Part shown: positions 8,237-16,844 of the stretch, one piece after another
Numbering within the stretch: the first letter of the stretch is position 1
Layout of the letters: every line of letters starts with the position of its first letter
Origin: Halorubrum salinarum
GTDB taxonomy: Archaea > Halobacteriota > Halobacteria > Halobacteriales > Haloferacaceae
Reading direction: 5' to 3'
Assembly: GCF_013267195.1 (NCBI RefSeq)
Contig: NZ_CP053941.1
Location: forward strand, 248,001 to 312,000
Length of the DNA stretch: 64,000 bases
Translations under genes and position numbers: made by a program
The notes under the pieces: model-generated
Told to the model about the DNA's origin: nothing
Seen by the model: only the letters and a program-made list of their open reading frames with translations
Database searches by the model: none

Positions 8237-8310
8237 CCGGGGAGGACGGGTCCGCAACGCGGTCGACCCGCGAGGGGTCGCCCGCGCGGCACGGACGACC
8301 GGAAAGCCAG

Positions 8311-8317
8311 TTTTAAG
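8311..8317 (+). promoter_or_regulatory. TATA box for the winged-helix gene at 8341
   Basis: TTTTAAG, centred 27 bases before the ATG, in otherwise GC-rich DNA; predicts a leaderless transcript. Confidence 0.55.
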
Positions 8318-8340
8318 CGATTCGGGGGGCGTGAGAGAGT

Positions 8341-8694
8341 ATGAGCGCGTCCGAAATCGAGTCCGACCTGTCGGCGGACGAGCGCGCCGGCCTCGAACTC
8401 ATCCGCGAGACCGGCGGCATCCACCAGAGCGACTTCTGGAAGGAGCTCGACGTCTCCTCGCGGAAGGGGAGCCGCATCGCCGAGTCCTTAGAGGAGGCGG
8501 GGGTCATCCAGCGGGAAGACACCGTCTATGACGGTCACAACACCTACTACTTGGAGCCCGCGCCGCGCGACCTCGACTTCTCGCTGCTGATGGCCGACGA
8601 CATGCTCTCGCCGTTCATCGGCGAGGAGGAGGTCGACGCGCAGGCCGACGCCTTCTCGCAGTGGATGATGAACCTCGCGTACGAGGAGTACTGA
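8341..8694 (+). CDS. Winged-helix DNA-binding protein
   Basis: A 117-residue protein whose first 65 residues form a MarR/Lrp-like winged helix: GLELIRETGGIHQSDFW is helix 1-2, KELDVSSRKGSRIAESLEE the recognition helix region, and GVIQREDTVYDGHNTYYL the wing. The C-terminal half (DLDFSLLMADDMLSPF, then EEEVDAQADAFSQWMMNL) is acidic with aromatic and methionine residues and no recognised ligand domain. The short size suggests it works as a dimer. It has its own TATA box. The regulon is unknown; the next gene is a small membrane protein and then the convergent Mrp operon. Confidence 0.75.
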   Translation: MSASEIESDLSADERAGLELIRETGGIHQSDFWKELDVSSRKGSRIAESLEEAGVIQREDTVYDGHNTYYLEPAPRDLDFSLLMADDMLSPFIGEEEVDAQADAFSQWMMNLAYEEY

Positions 8695-8711
8695 GCGCCG
8701 GTCGCTCGCGG

Positions 8712-8718
8712 CTTTTAT
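8712..8718 (+). promoter_or_regulatory. TATA box for the small membrane protein at 8744
   Basis: CTTTTAT centred 29 bases before the GTG start; it supports both the GTG start and leaderless transcription. Confidence 0.5.
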
Positions 8719-8743
8719 CACTGCGCTCTCGGATCGGGCGTCC

Positions 8744-9100
8744 GTGAACCGAGCCCTCCCGCTCGCGGCCGGCGTCGGCCTCCTCGCCGCCATCGGCCTC
8801 TACCAGCTCGTCCCGTCCCTCCCGACCGCCCTCGGCACCGGGGCCGTCTACGCCGGCGCCGCCTACTTCTACCTCGCGTTCGACGTGTCGCTGCTCGCGG
8901 CGACGCCCCGGTTCGAGGACCGGGCTGACAGGGCGGGGTACGCCCTCGGCCTCTTCGGTCTGAGCGTCACCCCCGTCCTGTTCGGCCACTACGCCGACGG
9001 CGACGCCGCGGTCTTCGGGTTCGTGGTCGCGTTCTTCGGCGCGGTCGCGTTCCTCACGCTCAGCGAACGGGCGCGCCGGCTCGACGACGGGAATGCGTGA
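8744..9100 (+). CDS. Small membrane protein, four helices
   Basis: A 118-residue protein with about four hydrophobic segments: residues 5-23 (LPLAAGVGLLAAIGLY), 30-52 (ALGTGAVYAGAAYFYLAF), 66-84 (ALGLFGLSVTPVLFG) and 91-107 (VFGFVVAFFGAVAFL), ending in a short charged tail (SERARRLDDGNA). I do not recognise a functional family. The GTG start is set by a TATA box 29 bases upstream. It converges on the Mrp operon with only 17 bases between stop codons, so the two transcripts must overlap or end inside each other. Confidence 0.7.
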   Translation: MNRALPLAAGVGLLAAIGLYQLVPSLPTALGTGAVYAGAAYFYLAFDVSLLAATPRFEDRADRAGYALGLFGLSVTPVLFGHYADGDAAVFGFVVAFFGAVAFLTLSERARRLDDGNA

Positions 9101-9117
9101 GCGGTAGCGATCCCGGC

Positions 9118-10896
9118 TCAGGCCAGCATGAAGGCGAACAGCGCGACGCCGGCCGCGAGCGTCAAGAATAGCACGCTGCGACCGATGCCGGCGCGGATCT
9201 CGGTGTCGATCCCGGCCCGCGCGAGCACCTCTCGCGGGCGGGTCGCGGTCCGCATCGTCGCGCCCGCGAGCGCCATCGTCGCGCGGTCGACGGCGGCCCA
9301 CAGCTCGGTGACGCCCCACACCGAGCTGCGCCCGAGGTAGAACGCGGCCGGGAACAGCACGCGGTCGACGTCCGGCATCCGGTGGGCGAGCCAGCCGAGC
9401 GGGCGTTTCAGCGCGAAGAAGCCGACGAACCCGGCGACGAGCAGCGCCGCGCTCTCGGTCAGGTGGCTCCGACTGTACGGCTTGAAGTACACCTCGTCGC
9501 TGAGGATGAGGTCGGTGAACGGCATCACCTCGATCAGCTGGGTGTAGAAGACGCCGAAGAAGACGCACGCCCCGGCGGCCAGCACCATGCCGACCGTCTG
9601 GAACGGCGTGGCGTCGTCGGGCGACAGCGTCGCCGACCCGTGGAAGAACACGTAGTAGCCCAGCTTGATGAACGACATGAACGTCCCCACGCCGCCGAGG
9701 ACGAGCAGCCACCAGAGCAGCCCGCTGTCCAAGAGCAGGACGTAGTTGTGTACCTCGTGGGCGGAGTCGAGCACCATCCCCTTCGAGATGAAGCCGTTGA
9801 ACCCCGGCACCGCGGTAATCGAGGCCGCGCCGACGAGGTAGACGACGAAGGTGACGGGCATCACCCGCCAGAGCCCGCCCATCTCGCGGATGTCCTCGAC
9901 TCCGGTCCGGTACACCACGACGCCGACCGCCATGAACAGGAGGCTCTTGTAGAGGACGTTGTTGAACAGGTGCGCGAAGCCTCCGACGACCGCGAACTCG
10001 CCGACCGCCGTGGCGAGGCCGAAGCCGGCGAGCATGTAGCCCAGCTGGGCCTGGATGTGGTACGACAGCAGGCGGCGCGGGTCGTACTGGAGCAGCGCGA
10101 AGAACGCGCCGTAGACGGCCATGAACCCGCCGAGGTACGCGAGCCACATGCCGCCCTCGGGGAAGGCGCGGTACATCACGTAGGCGGCGGTCTTCGTCGT
10201 GAACACCGAGAGGAACACCGACGCCGCGACGTGCGGGCGGGGGTAGGTGTCGGGGAGCCAGCTGTGCAGGAAGATGAACCCGCAGTTGATCCCGATCCCG
10301 ATCGCGGCGAGCACCGTCGCGGCCGGGTCGATGCCCGCCGTCTCCGAGAACAGGAACGTCCCGGCGTTCGCGAAGTGGACGACCACCGCTGCGAGCAGGA
10401 CGGTCCCGCCGGTGCCGTGGAACAGCGCGTAGCGGTAGCCGGCCCGCACGGCCGCCCCGCCGTGCTGCCAGACGAGCAGCGTCGACGTGACCGCCGTCAG
10501 CTCCCAGAAGAAGACGAGCGTGAGCCAGTCGCCGGCGTAGATGGTCCCGAGGGTGGTGGCGACGTACAGCAGCGCGAACGCGGACAGCCACGTCGGCGCC
10601 TCGCTGCCGTAGGCGTACAGCACCGCGGCGGTCGCGAGGAAGCCGACGACCACGCCCATCAGCAGCGAGAACTGGTCGACGTTGAAGAACACGACCTCGA
10701 AGCCGAGGAACTGCGTCGCGAGGTGCGCGCCGGTGCCGCCGTCGCCCAGCAGCACCGCCTGGACGAAGGTGAACGCCGTCGCCAGCGCCGCGACCGCGTG
10801 CCCTGCCCGCCGCGGCAGCGCCAGCACCGCGAGCGCCGCGAACGCGACGAGGACGTACGGCGGAATCGAGCTCAGGAGACCGACGGGCGCAGTCAC
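9118..10896 (-). CDS. mrpD3: MrpD/NuoLMN-like proton-conducting membrane subunit (third copy)
   Basis: A 592-residue polytopic protein of the proton-conducting membrane transporter family, last gene of the Mrp operon. The core shows the expected pattern: WLTLVFFWELTAVTSTLLVW (the key Glu in TM5), AGYRYALFHGTGG, LHSWLPDTYPRPHVAASVFL (loop between TM7 and TM8, including the His/Pro motif) and YHIQAQLGYMLAGFG (lysine replaced here by His/Gln surroundings). The C-terminal 150 residues carry a further amphipathic and membrane segment. It begins with GTG, overlapping the stop of the previous gene by four bases (GTGA). Membrane-embedded, part of the cation/proton antiporter complex. Confidence 0.85.
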   Translation of the reverse strand: MTAPVGLLSSIPPYVLVAFAALAVLALPRRAGHAVAALATAFTFVQAVLLGDGGTGAHLATQFLGFEVVFFNVDQFSLLMGVVVGFLATAAVLYAYGSEAPTWLSAFALLYVATTLGTIYAGDWLTLVFFWELTAVTSTLLVWQHGGAAVRAGYRYALFHGTGGTVLLAAVVVHFANAGTFLFSETAGIDPAATVLAAIGIGINCGFIFLHSWLPDTYPRPHVAASVFLSVFTTKTAAYVMYRAFPEGGMWLAYLGGFMAVYGAFFALLQYDPRRLLSYHIQAQLGYMLAGFGLATAVGEFAVVGGFAHLFNNVLYKSLLFMAVGVVVYRTGVEDIREMGGLWRVMPVTFVVYLVGAASITAVPGFNGFISKGMVLDSAHEVHNYVLLLDSGLLWWLLVLGGVGTFMSFIKLGYYVFFHGSATLSPDDATPFQTVGMVLAAGACVFFGVFYTQLIEVMPFTDLILSDEVYFKPYSRSHLTESAALLVAGFVGFFALKRPLGWLAHRMPDVDRVLFPAAFYLGRSSVWGVTELWAAVDRATMALAGATMRTATRPREVLARAGIDTEIRAGIGRSVLFLTLAAGVALFAFMLA

Positions 10897-13088
10897 GGGC
10901 GGACCACCCCCTCTGGGAGCCGCGCGTCGACGATGAGCTCGATCAGCTCCAGGAAGCCCATCTCGTAGGGGATCACGCCGAGCAGCACCGCGAGCGTCAT
11001 CGCGGCGAGGATCGGCCCGAGCGTGAACCACGTCGACTCCCGGCCGCGGAGCGCGTCGAGGCCGGCAATGTGCTCCCAGCCGCCCGGCGGCGGCCCGCCG
11101 TGGTGACCGTCGTCGTGCGTGTCGGCGTCGTGCCCGCCGTGCGGGTCGTCGTCGTGGTCGCCGTGCGGGTCGTCGGGGCCACGCCCCTCGTCGGCGACGC
11201 GGTCCGCGTCACCGGCGTCCGGCTTGCCCGTGTCCGTCGAGTTCGCCTCACCGCGGCCGGGACCGAACGGCACGTCGGCGTCGGACGGCCGCTGGTCGAC
11301 CGCGTAGTCGCCGGTGTCGACGCGCTCGGCCGGCTCCGAGAAGTCGCGCTCGGTCGCCGCGAAGTCCGGCCGGACGACGCCTTCCTCGTCGGTCGGGAGG
11401 TCGTCGAGGTCGGCGTCGGGGACCTCGGACTCGTCGACGCCGTCGGGCGCGGACGAGGGTCCGTCCGAGTCGTCCGGCGCCGGTCCCCCAGCGTCCGCGA
11501 CGATGTCGTCGACGTCGCCGGCGGGATCCGCGTCGTCGTCCTCCTCGTTCGCCTCGTCGCTTCCCTCGTCCGCGTCGTCACCGGCGCGGCCGCCGTCCGT
11601 CGCCGCGTGGTCCTCGGCGCGGCCGCCGTCCGTCGCCGCGACGATCGACCGCGACTCGCCGCCGAGCGGGAAGTCCACGAGGGGCTTCGCGTCGTGGGCG
11701 TCCTCCGCCTCGAAGAAGGCGGTGTAGATCACGGGCCAGAAGTACGCGATATTGAGCACGCCGGAGAGCAGCAGCGCGCCGGCGAGGTAGTACGCGACCG
11801 GGGTGAAGCTCATCCCCATCCGCACCCCGCCGATGAGCATGTAGTACTTGCTGACGAAGCCGGCGAGGAGCGGGATCCCCGCCATCCCGAGCGAGGCCAC
11901 CGTGAACGCCCCCATCGTCAGGGGCATCCGCTTGCCGATCCCCGCCATCTGCGAGATGTAGTCCGTGTGGGTGGACACGTGGATGTTGCCCGCACAGAAG
12001 AACAGGGTGAGCTTCATGAACGCGTGCGCCGGGATGTGGAGGAGCGCGCCCACGAGCCCGTACCACCCGAAGAGGCCGAGCCCGAGGATGATGTAGCTCA
12101 GCTGGCTGATCGTCGAGTAGGCGAGCCGGCGCTTCAGGTGGTCCTTCCGGAGGGCGATGAGCGAGGCCGCCGTGAGCGTGATCGCGCCGATGGTCGATAG
12201 GACGAGCCCCGCCGTGAAGCCGAGCGGGAGCGACAGGTCGAAGACCAGTTCGGGGCCGAACACGTCGAGGACGACCCGCGAGACGCCGAACGCGCCGGAC
12301 TTGACGACGGCGACCGCGTGGAGGAGCCCGGAGACGGGCGTCGGCGCCACCATCGCCTCGGGGAGCCACTGGTGGAGCGGCATGATCCCGGCCTTCACGC
12401 CGAACCCGATCGCGAGCAGGAAGAAGGCGAGCATCGCCAGCCCGGGGTCGGCGTTCGCGAGCTCCGCGATGCCGCCCGCGGTGAAGTCGACGCTGCCCGC
12501 GAGCAGGTAGACGAGCGCGGTGCCAGCGAGGACGAGCACGCCGCCGCCGAACATCGTGTACGCGAGGTACTTGCGGCCGGCCGAGCGCGCCTCGGCCGTC
12601 TCGTCGTGCGCGACGAGCGGGTACGTCGCGATCGACAGCAGCTCGTAGAAGACGAATATCGTCACGAGGTTGCCGGCGAACGCGATGCCCATCGTCGCGG
12701 CGAGCGACACCGCGAACGCCGCGAAGTACCGGGTCTGGTTCGGCTCGTCGAGCCCGCGCATGTAGCCGATGCTGTAGAAGGAGGTGATTATCCACAGCCC
12801 GCTGGCGAGGAACGCGAACAGCATGCCGAGCGCGTCCGCGCGGAGGGCGAACTCGATCGGCGCGCCGACGCCGGGCAGGAACGCGCCGGCCGACCACTCG
12901 AAGGTCCGACCGTCGAGGACTGCCGGGAGCATCGACGCGACGATACCGAACTTCGCGAGCGACGCGACGAGCGTCCAGCCCTCGCGGACGTTCGGCGAGC
13001 GGTGCGACGCGACGATGAGGAACGCCGCGACGAACGAGACGAGAACCGCCAGCAGGGGTCGTGGGTCTGAGAGTACAACGTCAGTCAT
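10893..13088 (-). CDS. mrpD2: MrpD-like subunit with long His/Asp-rich insert (second copy)
   Basis: A 731-residue member of the same family, unusually long. Residues 1-480 are a normal 12-14 helix core (FVFYELLSIATYPLVAHDET, FGVKAGIMPLHQWLPEAM, LAYSTISQLSYIILG, HIPAHAFMKLTLFFCAGNI). Residues about 490-670 are a hydrophilic, disordered insert rich in Asp and Glu that contains two AATDGGRA units and a segment with about ten histidines among aspartates (DDPHGDHDDDPHGGHD and following). A final helix (LGPILAAMTLAVLLGVIPY) closes the protein. The insert should face one side of the membrane. Start ATG at 13088 overlaps the upstream stop by four bases (ATGA). Confidence 0.86.
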   Translation of the reverse strand: MTDVVLSDPRPLLAVLVSFVAAFLIVASHRSPNVREGWTLVASLAKFGIVASMLPAVLDGRTFEWSAGAFLPGVGAPIEFALRADALGMLFAFLASGLWIITSFYSIGYMRGLDEPNQTRYFAAFAVSLAATMGIAFAGNLVTIFVFYELLSIATYPLVAHDETAEARSAGRKYLAYTMFGGGVLVLAGTALVYLLAGSVDFTAGGIAELANADPGLAMLAFFLLAIGFGVKAGIMPLHQWLPEAMVAPTPVSGLLHAVAVVKSGAFGVSRVVLDVFGPELVFDLSLPLGFTAGLVLSTIGAITLTAASLIALRKDHLKRRLAYSTISQLSYIILGLGLFGWYGLVGALLHIPAHAFMKLTLFFCAGNIHVSTHTDYISQMAGIGKRMPLTMGAFTVASLGMAGIPLLAGFVSKYYMLIGGVRMGMSFTPVAYYLAGALLLSGVLNIAYFWPVIYTAFFEAEDAHDAKPLVDFPLGGESRSIVAATDGGRAEDHAATDGGRAGDDADEGSDEANEEDDDADPAGDVDDIVADAGGPAPDDSDGPSSAPDGVDESEVPDADLDDLPTDEEGVVRPDFAATERDFSEPAERVDTGDYAVDQRPSDADVPFGPGRGEANSTDTGKPDAGDADRVADEGRGPDDPHGDHDDDPHGGHDADTHDDGHHGGPPPGGWEHIAGLDALRGRESTWFTLGPILAAMTLAVLLGVIPYEMGFLELIELIVDARLPEGVVRP
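11583..11640. repeat. Two identical 25-base units encoding AATDGGRA inside mrpD2
   Basis: GGCGCGGCCGCCGTCCGTCG and its last five bases CCGCG occur identically at 11583-11607 and 11616-11640, a period of 33 bases (11 codons). Related units with the same period of 11 residues are in mrpD1 (about 13270-13345, AAADGGRAGDS then AATDGGEGS), and single units lie in mrpB (15226 region), mrpE (17230 region) and the NRDE gene (7519-7580). All fall in hydrophilic linkers or tails. Confidence 0.7.
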
Positions 13089-14713
13089 GCGAACACCTCC
13101 GTGATGAACGGGCCGAACCACTCCGCGAGCGAGAAGCCGCCGAATCCGAGGCCGACCGCCGCCACCACCGCCAGCGCGAGCGCGAGCAGCGGCGCCGTCG
13201 GCACCCGGTCGGGGACGAGCGACGACCGCGGCGCGCCCTCGACGGGCGCCGGGAGGCCGTCGGCCGTCTTCGCGACGGACCCCTCGCCGCCGTCGGTCGC
13301 GGCGGAGTCGCCCGCGCGGCCACCGTCGGCGGCCGCGCCGTCACTGGGCACCTCGCCGTGGTCGCCCGGGAGCCCGGCGCCGGCGAAGTAGAACCGCTCG
13401 AGCAGCCGCGCGACGTACGACAGCGTGAACAGCGTGCTGACGAATATCGCCGCCGCGACCGCGATCCCGACCGCGCCGCCGCCGGCGAGGCCGGCGTCGA
13501 CCGCGCCCACGCCGATGTACCACTTGCCGAGGAAGCCGATCGACGGCGGGATGCCGACCAAGGCGAGCCCGAGGACCGCGAGCGCGCCGGACGTGTACGG
13601 GGCGGCGCGCGCGGCGCTCGCGAGGTCCTCGATCCGCCGGGTGCCGTAGCCCAGCGCGAGCAGCCCAATCCCGAGGAACAGGCCGAACTTCAGGATCGCG
13701 TGGCCGATCAGGTGGACGATCCCGCCGAGCAGGGCCGTCTCGTTCGCCAGCGCGACCGCCGCGCCGATCATGCCGAACTGCGCGACCGAGGAGTACGCGA
13801 ACATCCGCTTGAGGTTCGACTGCATCGCGGCGAGCGCGGAGCCAGCGACGATCGAGACCGTCGAAACGGCGAGCAGCGCGGTCGCGATCCCCTCGTTGGC
13901 CGCGAGGAAGTCGACCGTGAACACGGTGTAGGTCACGCGGATGAGCGCGTACGCGCTCGTCGTCGAGACCAGCGCCGCGACGATCGTCGTGACCGAGTCC
14001 GGCGCCCGCTGGTAGGCGTCCGGCTGCCAGGAGTGGACCGGGAAGATGGCGATCTTCAGCGCCAGCCCCGTCACGATGAACGCGTAGCTCGCGCGGACCA
14101 GCGGGTCGCCGTAGCCGGCCTGCGCGACGATCTGCGCCTGGACGTCGAGCATGTTGAGCGTCCCCGTCGCGAGGAAGACGTAGCCAACGCCGAGCAGGTA
14201 CAGCGAGGCGCCGACCGTGCCGACGACGAGGTACTTCAGCGAGGCGTACGCGCTCGCCCCGGTGCGGTCGGAAGCGATGAGCGCGTACGTCGTCAGCCCG
14301 GTGATCTCCAAGAAGACGAACAGGTTGAACAGGTCCCCGGTGAGCGTCATCCCGGCGAGCCCCCCGACCAGCAGGAGGTAGGCGCTGTAGAAGGGGTTCC
14401 CGTGGGGGCCGGCGGCCCGCGCGAACGCGAGCGTCGCGACCGAGACCGCGGCCACGAGCAGCAGCACCGCGACCGACAGCCGGTCGGCGACGAGCTCGAT
14501 CCCGACCGGCGGGAGGAAGCCGCCGAGCGCGTGGTCGAACGGGCCGTTCAGCACCACTTCAGCGGCGATCGCGGCCGCGATCCCCGCCACGGCGGTCGTC
14601 CCGACCGCGGCGACCGGCCAGCCGACGCGGTCGTACCGCAGGCCGAGCGCCAGCGGCAGCGTCGCCGCCACGATGGGGACGACGATCGCGAGCGGCAGGA
14701 GGACGTCAGTCAT
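13085..14713 (-). CDS. mrpD1: MrpD-like proton-conducting membrane subunit (first copy)
   Basis: A 542-residue polytopic protein and the most MrpD-like of the three copies. Landmarks: GDLFNLFVFLEITGLTTYALIA (TM5 Glu), LKYLVVGTVGASLYLLGVG, FPVHSWQPDAYQRAPDSV (TM7-8 loop), KRMFAYSSVAQFGMIGAAVA and LIGHAILKFGLFLGIG. A hydrophilic linker of about 55 residues before the last helix holds two DGG repeat units. It is directly downstream of mrpC, with an 8-base overlap of start and stop, as in bacterial Mrp operons where C and D interact. It should form part of the proton path of the antiporter. MTDVLLPL is chosen over an ATG three codons earlier. Confidence 0.88.
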   Translation of the reverse strand: MTDVLLPLAIVVPIVAATLPLALGLRYDRVGWPVAAVGTTAVAGIAAAIAAEVVLNGPFDHALGGFLPPVGIELVADRLSVAVLLLVAAVSVATLAFARAAGPHGNPFYSAYLLLVGGLAGMTLTGDLFNLFVFLEITGLTTYALIASDRTGASAYASLKYLVVGTVGASLYLLGVGYVFLATGTLNMLDVQAQIVAQAGYGDPLVRASYAFIVTGLALKIAIFPVHSWQPDAYQRAPDSVTTIVAALVSTTSAYALIRVTYTVFTVDFLAANEGIATALLAVSTVSIVAGSALAAMQSNLKRMFAYSSVAQFGMIGAAVALANETALLGGIVHLIGHAILKFGLFLGIGLLALGYGTRRIEDLASAARAAPYTSGALAVLGLALVGIPPSIGFLGKWYIGVGAVDAGLAGGGAVGIAVAAAIFVSTLFTLSYVARLLERFYFAGAGLPGDHGEVPSDGAAADGGRAGDSAATDGGEGSVAKTADGLPAPVEGAPRSSLVPDRVPTAPLLALALAVVAAVGLGFGGFSLAEWFGPFITEVFA

Positions 14714-15218
14714 CCGCCTCACCTCCCGTCTCGGGCGACTCGACCGCGCCGTCCGCCCCCGACGCTCCCGCCGACCGCCGCGACGGGATCGACCCCTCGT
14801 CGCGGAGCAGTTCGCGGAGCGTGTCGGTCCGCAGCGTCCCGTACTCGTCGTATATCCGGATACACAGCGCGAGCCCGACGGCGGTGAGGCTCACGCCCAC
14901 GACGATGGCGGTGAGCACGAGGACGTGCGGGAGCGGACTGACGTAGAGGCCGCCCTCCGGCCCGCCGGTCGGGACGATCGGGATCGATCCGCCGTCGACG
15001 TACGCCGAGGCGATGAACAACAGGAAGATCGCCGTCTGGAACAGGTTGAGACCGATGATCTTCTTCACGAGGTTCGGATTCGCGATCATCATGTAAAGGC
15101 CGATGCACAGCAGCACCGCGAACGCGACGTACGCGTGTCTCGTTGCGAGCACGTCGACCGCGCCGGTGGCCGAGGCGAGCGTCGAGACGGCCGCGCCGGC
15201 GCCGAGCGGGGCGGACAC
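14706..15218 (-). CDS. mrpC: MrpC (NuoK-like) subunit
   Basis: A 170-residue NuoK/MrpC-like protein. Three hydrophobic helices are evident: residues 28-46 (AYVAFAVLLCIGLYMMIA), 52-72 (KKIIGLNLFQTAIFLLFIA) and 98-121 (HVLVLTAIVVGVSLTAVGLAL), with the family's LTAIVVG core. The C-terminal 50 residues are an acidic cytoplasmic tail (ASGADGAVESPETGGEADD) longer than in bacterial MrpC. The start is GTG at 15218, which shares a base with the stop codon of mrpB (TAGTG). It works with MrpD in the hydrophobic part of the antiporter. Confidence 0.87.
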   Translation of the reverse strand: MSAPLGAGAAVSTLASATGAVDVLATRHAYVAFAVLLCIGLYMMIANPNLVKKIIGLNLFQTAIFLLFIASAYVDGGSIPIVPTGGPEGGLYVSPLPHVLVLTAIVVGVSLTAVGLALCIRIYDEYGTLRTDTLRELLRDEGSIPSRRSAGASGADGAVESPETGGEADD

Positions 15219-15928
15219 TACAGCTCACCCCCGTCGGTCGCGGCCGGTCCCGGGGCGCCCAGGTCCGACCCGCCGTCGTCGGTCGTGGCGGTCGATCCGG
15301 CGCTCTCGCCCTCCGCGTCGGGCGACGCCTCGCCCTCGGCGTCGCCGCCGACCTCGTCGTCGAAGGCGTCCGCGTCGGCGAACCCGCCGGCGTCGGCGAA
15401 CCCCTTCGCGAGGACGAAGAACAGGCCCATGAGGACGCCGGCGACGATGGTGCCGATCCCGAGGATCTCGACGCCCTCCATCCCGTACTTGACCGGGTCC
15501 GGGATCGGGAGCAGCTCGTACTGGAGGAACGCGCCGCCGAGCGCGACCGGGACCAGCCCGATGCCGGCGAACACGAGCGCGCCGCCGACCGCGAGCGCGA
15601 CGACGACGGTGTTCGCGAGCCACTGCCGGGTGGCCTCGATGCCGAACGCGAACGCGATCATGAACACGACGGCGGCCACGATGGCGCCGCCCTGGAACCC
15701 GCCGCCGGGCGAGCCGGCGCCGTGGAAGGTGACGAACAGGCCGTAGGTGAACGCGAACGGCGCGACGATCTTCACCGTCGGCATGATCACCTGGCTCTCC
15801 GTGTACGGGGTGCCCTGCCGGCTGTCCGAGTCGAGGCGGCCGTCCTCGCGGGGCGGGCGGTCGCGACCGAACCCGCCGTCGGAAGCGGTCTCGGCGTCCC
15901 CGTTGGGGCCGGCGTCTGTGCCGCTCAT
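15218..15928 (-). CDS. mrpB: MrpB (MnhB domain) subunit
   Basis: A 236-residue MnhB-domain protein. After a hydrophilic N-terminus of about 45 residues come four helices, with the family motif FHGAGSPGGGFQGGAIVAA near residues 68-86 and VGGALVFAGIGLVPVALGG further on. The C-terminal 60 residues are an acidic tail (DAEGEASPDAEGESAGS) ending with an AATDGG repeat unit. Both extra tails are longer than in bacterial MrpB. Its ATG overlaps the stop of the DUF4040 subunit by four bases, and its stop overlaps the mrpC start. Role: non-antiporter-like membrane subunit needed for Mrp assembly. Confidence 0.86.
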   Translation of the reverse strand: MSGTDAGPNGDAETASDGGFGRDRPPREDGRLDSDSRQGTPYTESQVIMPTVKIVAPFAFTYGLFVTFHGAGSPGGGFQGGAIVAAVVFMIAFAFGIEATRQWLANTVVVALAVGGALVFAGIGLVPVALGGAFLQYELLPIPDPVKYGMEGVEILGIGTIVAGVLMGLFFVLAKGFADAGGFADADAFDDEVGGDAEGEASPDAEGESAGSTATTDDGGSDLGAPGPAATDGGEL

Positions 15929-16515
15929 GCGAACACCTCCCGGTGGAGGACGATGAGGGCGGCGATCCCGGCCGCGAACACGACGACGGCCTCGCCGAAC
16001 GTGTCGAAGCCGCGGAACGCCGCCAGCACGGCCATCACCGTGTTCTCGACGTGCGTCTCCGCGTACGTCTCCGCGATGTACCACTGGGTCACGTCCGGGT
16101 TCGACCAGATCGGCGCGTCCGCGGACCCGACCGCCGGGATGTCGGCCATCGTGAGCATCAGCCCGGCGAACAGCAGGCCGGCCGCGCCGGCCGCGGGCAG
16201 GTTCACCGACTCGAAGGCCGCCTCGTGGTCGATTCGGGTCGTCTTCGCGAGCGTGAGCAGCAGCAGCACGGTCGTGACGCCGGCGGAGATGGCGGCCTCC
16301 GTCATCGCCACGTCGGGGGCGCGGTAGAACGTGTACAGCGCGGCCATCCCGAGGCTGTACGCGCCGAAGATGATCACCGCCGCGAGCACGTCGCGCGCCA
16401 GCGCGGTGAACAGCGCGGTCAACACGACGAAGACGAACAGGCTCGCCTCGACGGCGGTGACCTGCGCGACGACGGGCGCACCGAGGGGACCGGCGGCCGC
16501 GAGCGCCCCCGTCAT
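15925..16515 (-). CDS. Mrp subunit corresponding to MrpA C-terminus (DUF4040 / MbhD-MbhE-like)
   Basis: A 196-residue membrane protein. The N-terminal half is a DUF4040/MbhD domain (VFVVLTALFTALARDVLAAV, FGAYSLGMAALYTFYRAPDVAMTEAAISAGVTT, where APDVAMTEA is the family signature), and the C-terminal half an MbhE-like domain (HVENTVMAVLAAFRGFDTFGEAVVVFAAG). In bacteria these are the tail of MrpA; here they are a separate gene, as in archaeal Mrp and membrane-bound hydrogenase operons. Overlapping ATGA junctions on both sides place it firmly in the operon. Confidence 0.86.
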   Translation of the reverse strand: MTGALAAAGPLGAPVVAQVTAVEASLFVFVVLTALFTALARDVLAAVIIFGAYSLGMAALYTFYRAPDVAMTEAAISAGVTTVLLLLTLAKTTRIDHEAAFESVNLPAAGAAGLLFAGLMLTMADIPAVGSADAPIWSNPDVTQWYIAETYAETHVENTVMAVLAAFRGFDTFGEAVVVFAAGIAALIVLHREVFA

Positions 16516-16844
16516 CGGCGGTCGTCCCCCTCGATCCACGGCACGATTCCCTCCTCGAAGGCGGCCCGGGCGATGGCGTGGGCCGCGGTCGGGTTCGTCA
16601 CGAAGATGAAGAACAGCAGGAGCACCGACTTGAAGCCGGCCCCCGCCAGCCCGACGGTGAGCGCGACGGCCGCGAGCCCGAAGCCCGCGCCCAGCGTGTC
16701 GGCCTGCGAGGCGGTGTGCGCCCGCGAGTAGACGTCCGGCAGCCGGAGCACGCCCACCATCGAGACGAACGAGAAGAACAGCCCGAGCAGTGTGAGGGCC
16801 ACGACCAGCCAGACGCGGGCCGTCTCCAGCGTCGCGGCGGTCAC
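16512..16844 (-). CDS. mrpG: MrpG subunit
   Basis: A 110-residue PhaG/MnhG protein with three helices; the family signature is LLGLFFSFVSMVGVLRLPDVYSR split by a loop, followed by AHTASQADTLGAGFGL and FIFVTNPTAAHAIARAA. It starts with GTG overlapping the mrpF stop (GTGA). Small accessory membrane subunit of the Mrp antiporter. Confidence 0.9.
   Translation of the reverse strand: MTAATLETARVWLVVALTLLGLFFSFVSMVGVLRLPDVYSRAHTASQADTLGAGFGLAAVALTVGLAGAGFKSVLLLFFIFVTNPTAAHAIARAAFEEGIVPWIEGDDRR

Noticed and set aside
9382-10968. Long + strand frame opposite the mrpD3 gene (over 500 codons)
   Set aside because: It is Arg/Asp/Glu/Gln-biased low complexity read from the complement of a real membrane-protein gene, a usual effect of very high GC. 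The minus-strand protein has all family motifs.
13061-14887. About 600-codon + strand frame opposite mrpD1
   Set aside because: Same shadow effect; no helix or domain pattern, and the opposite strand encodes a clear MrpD.
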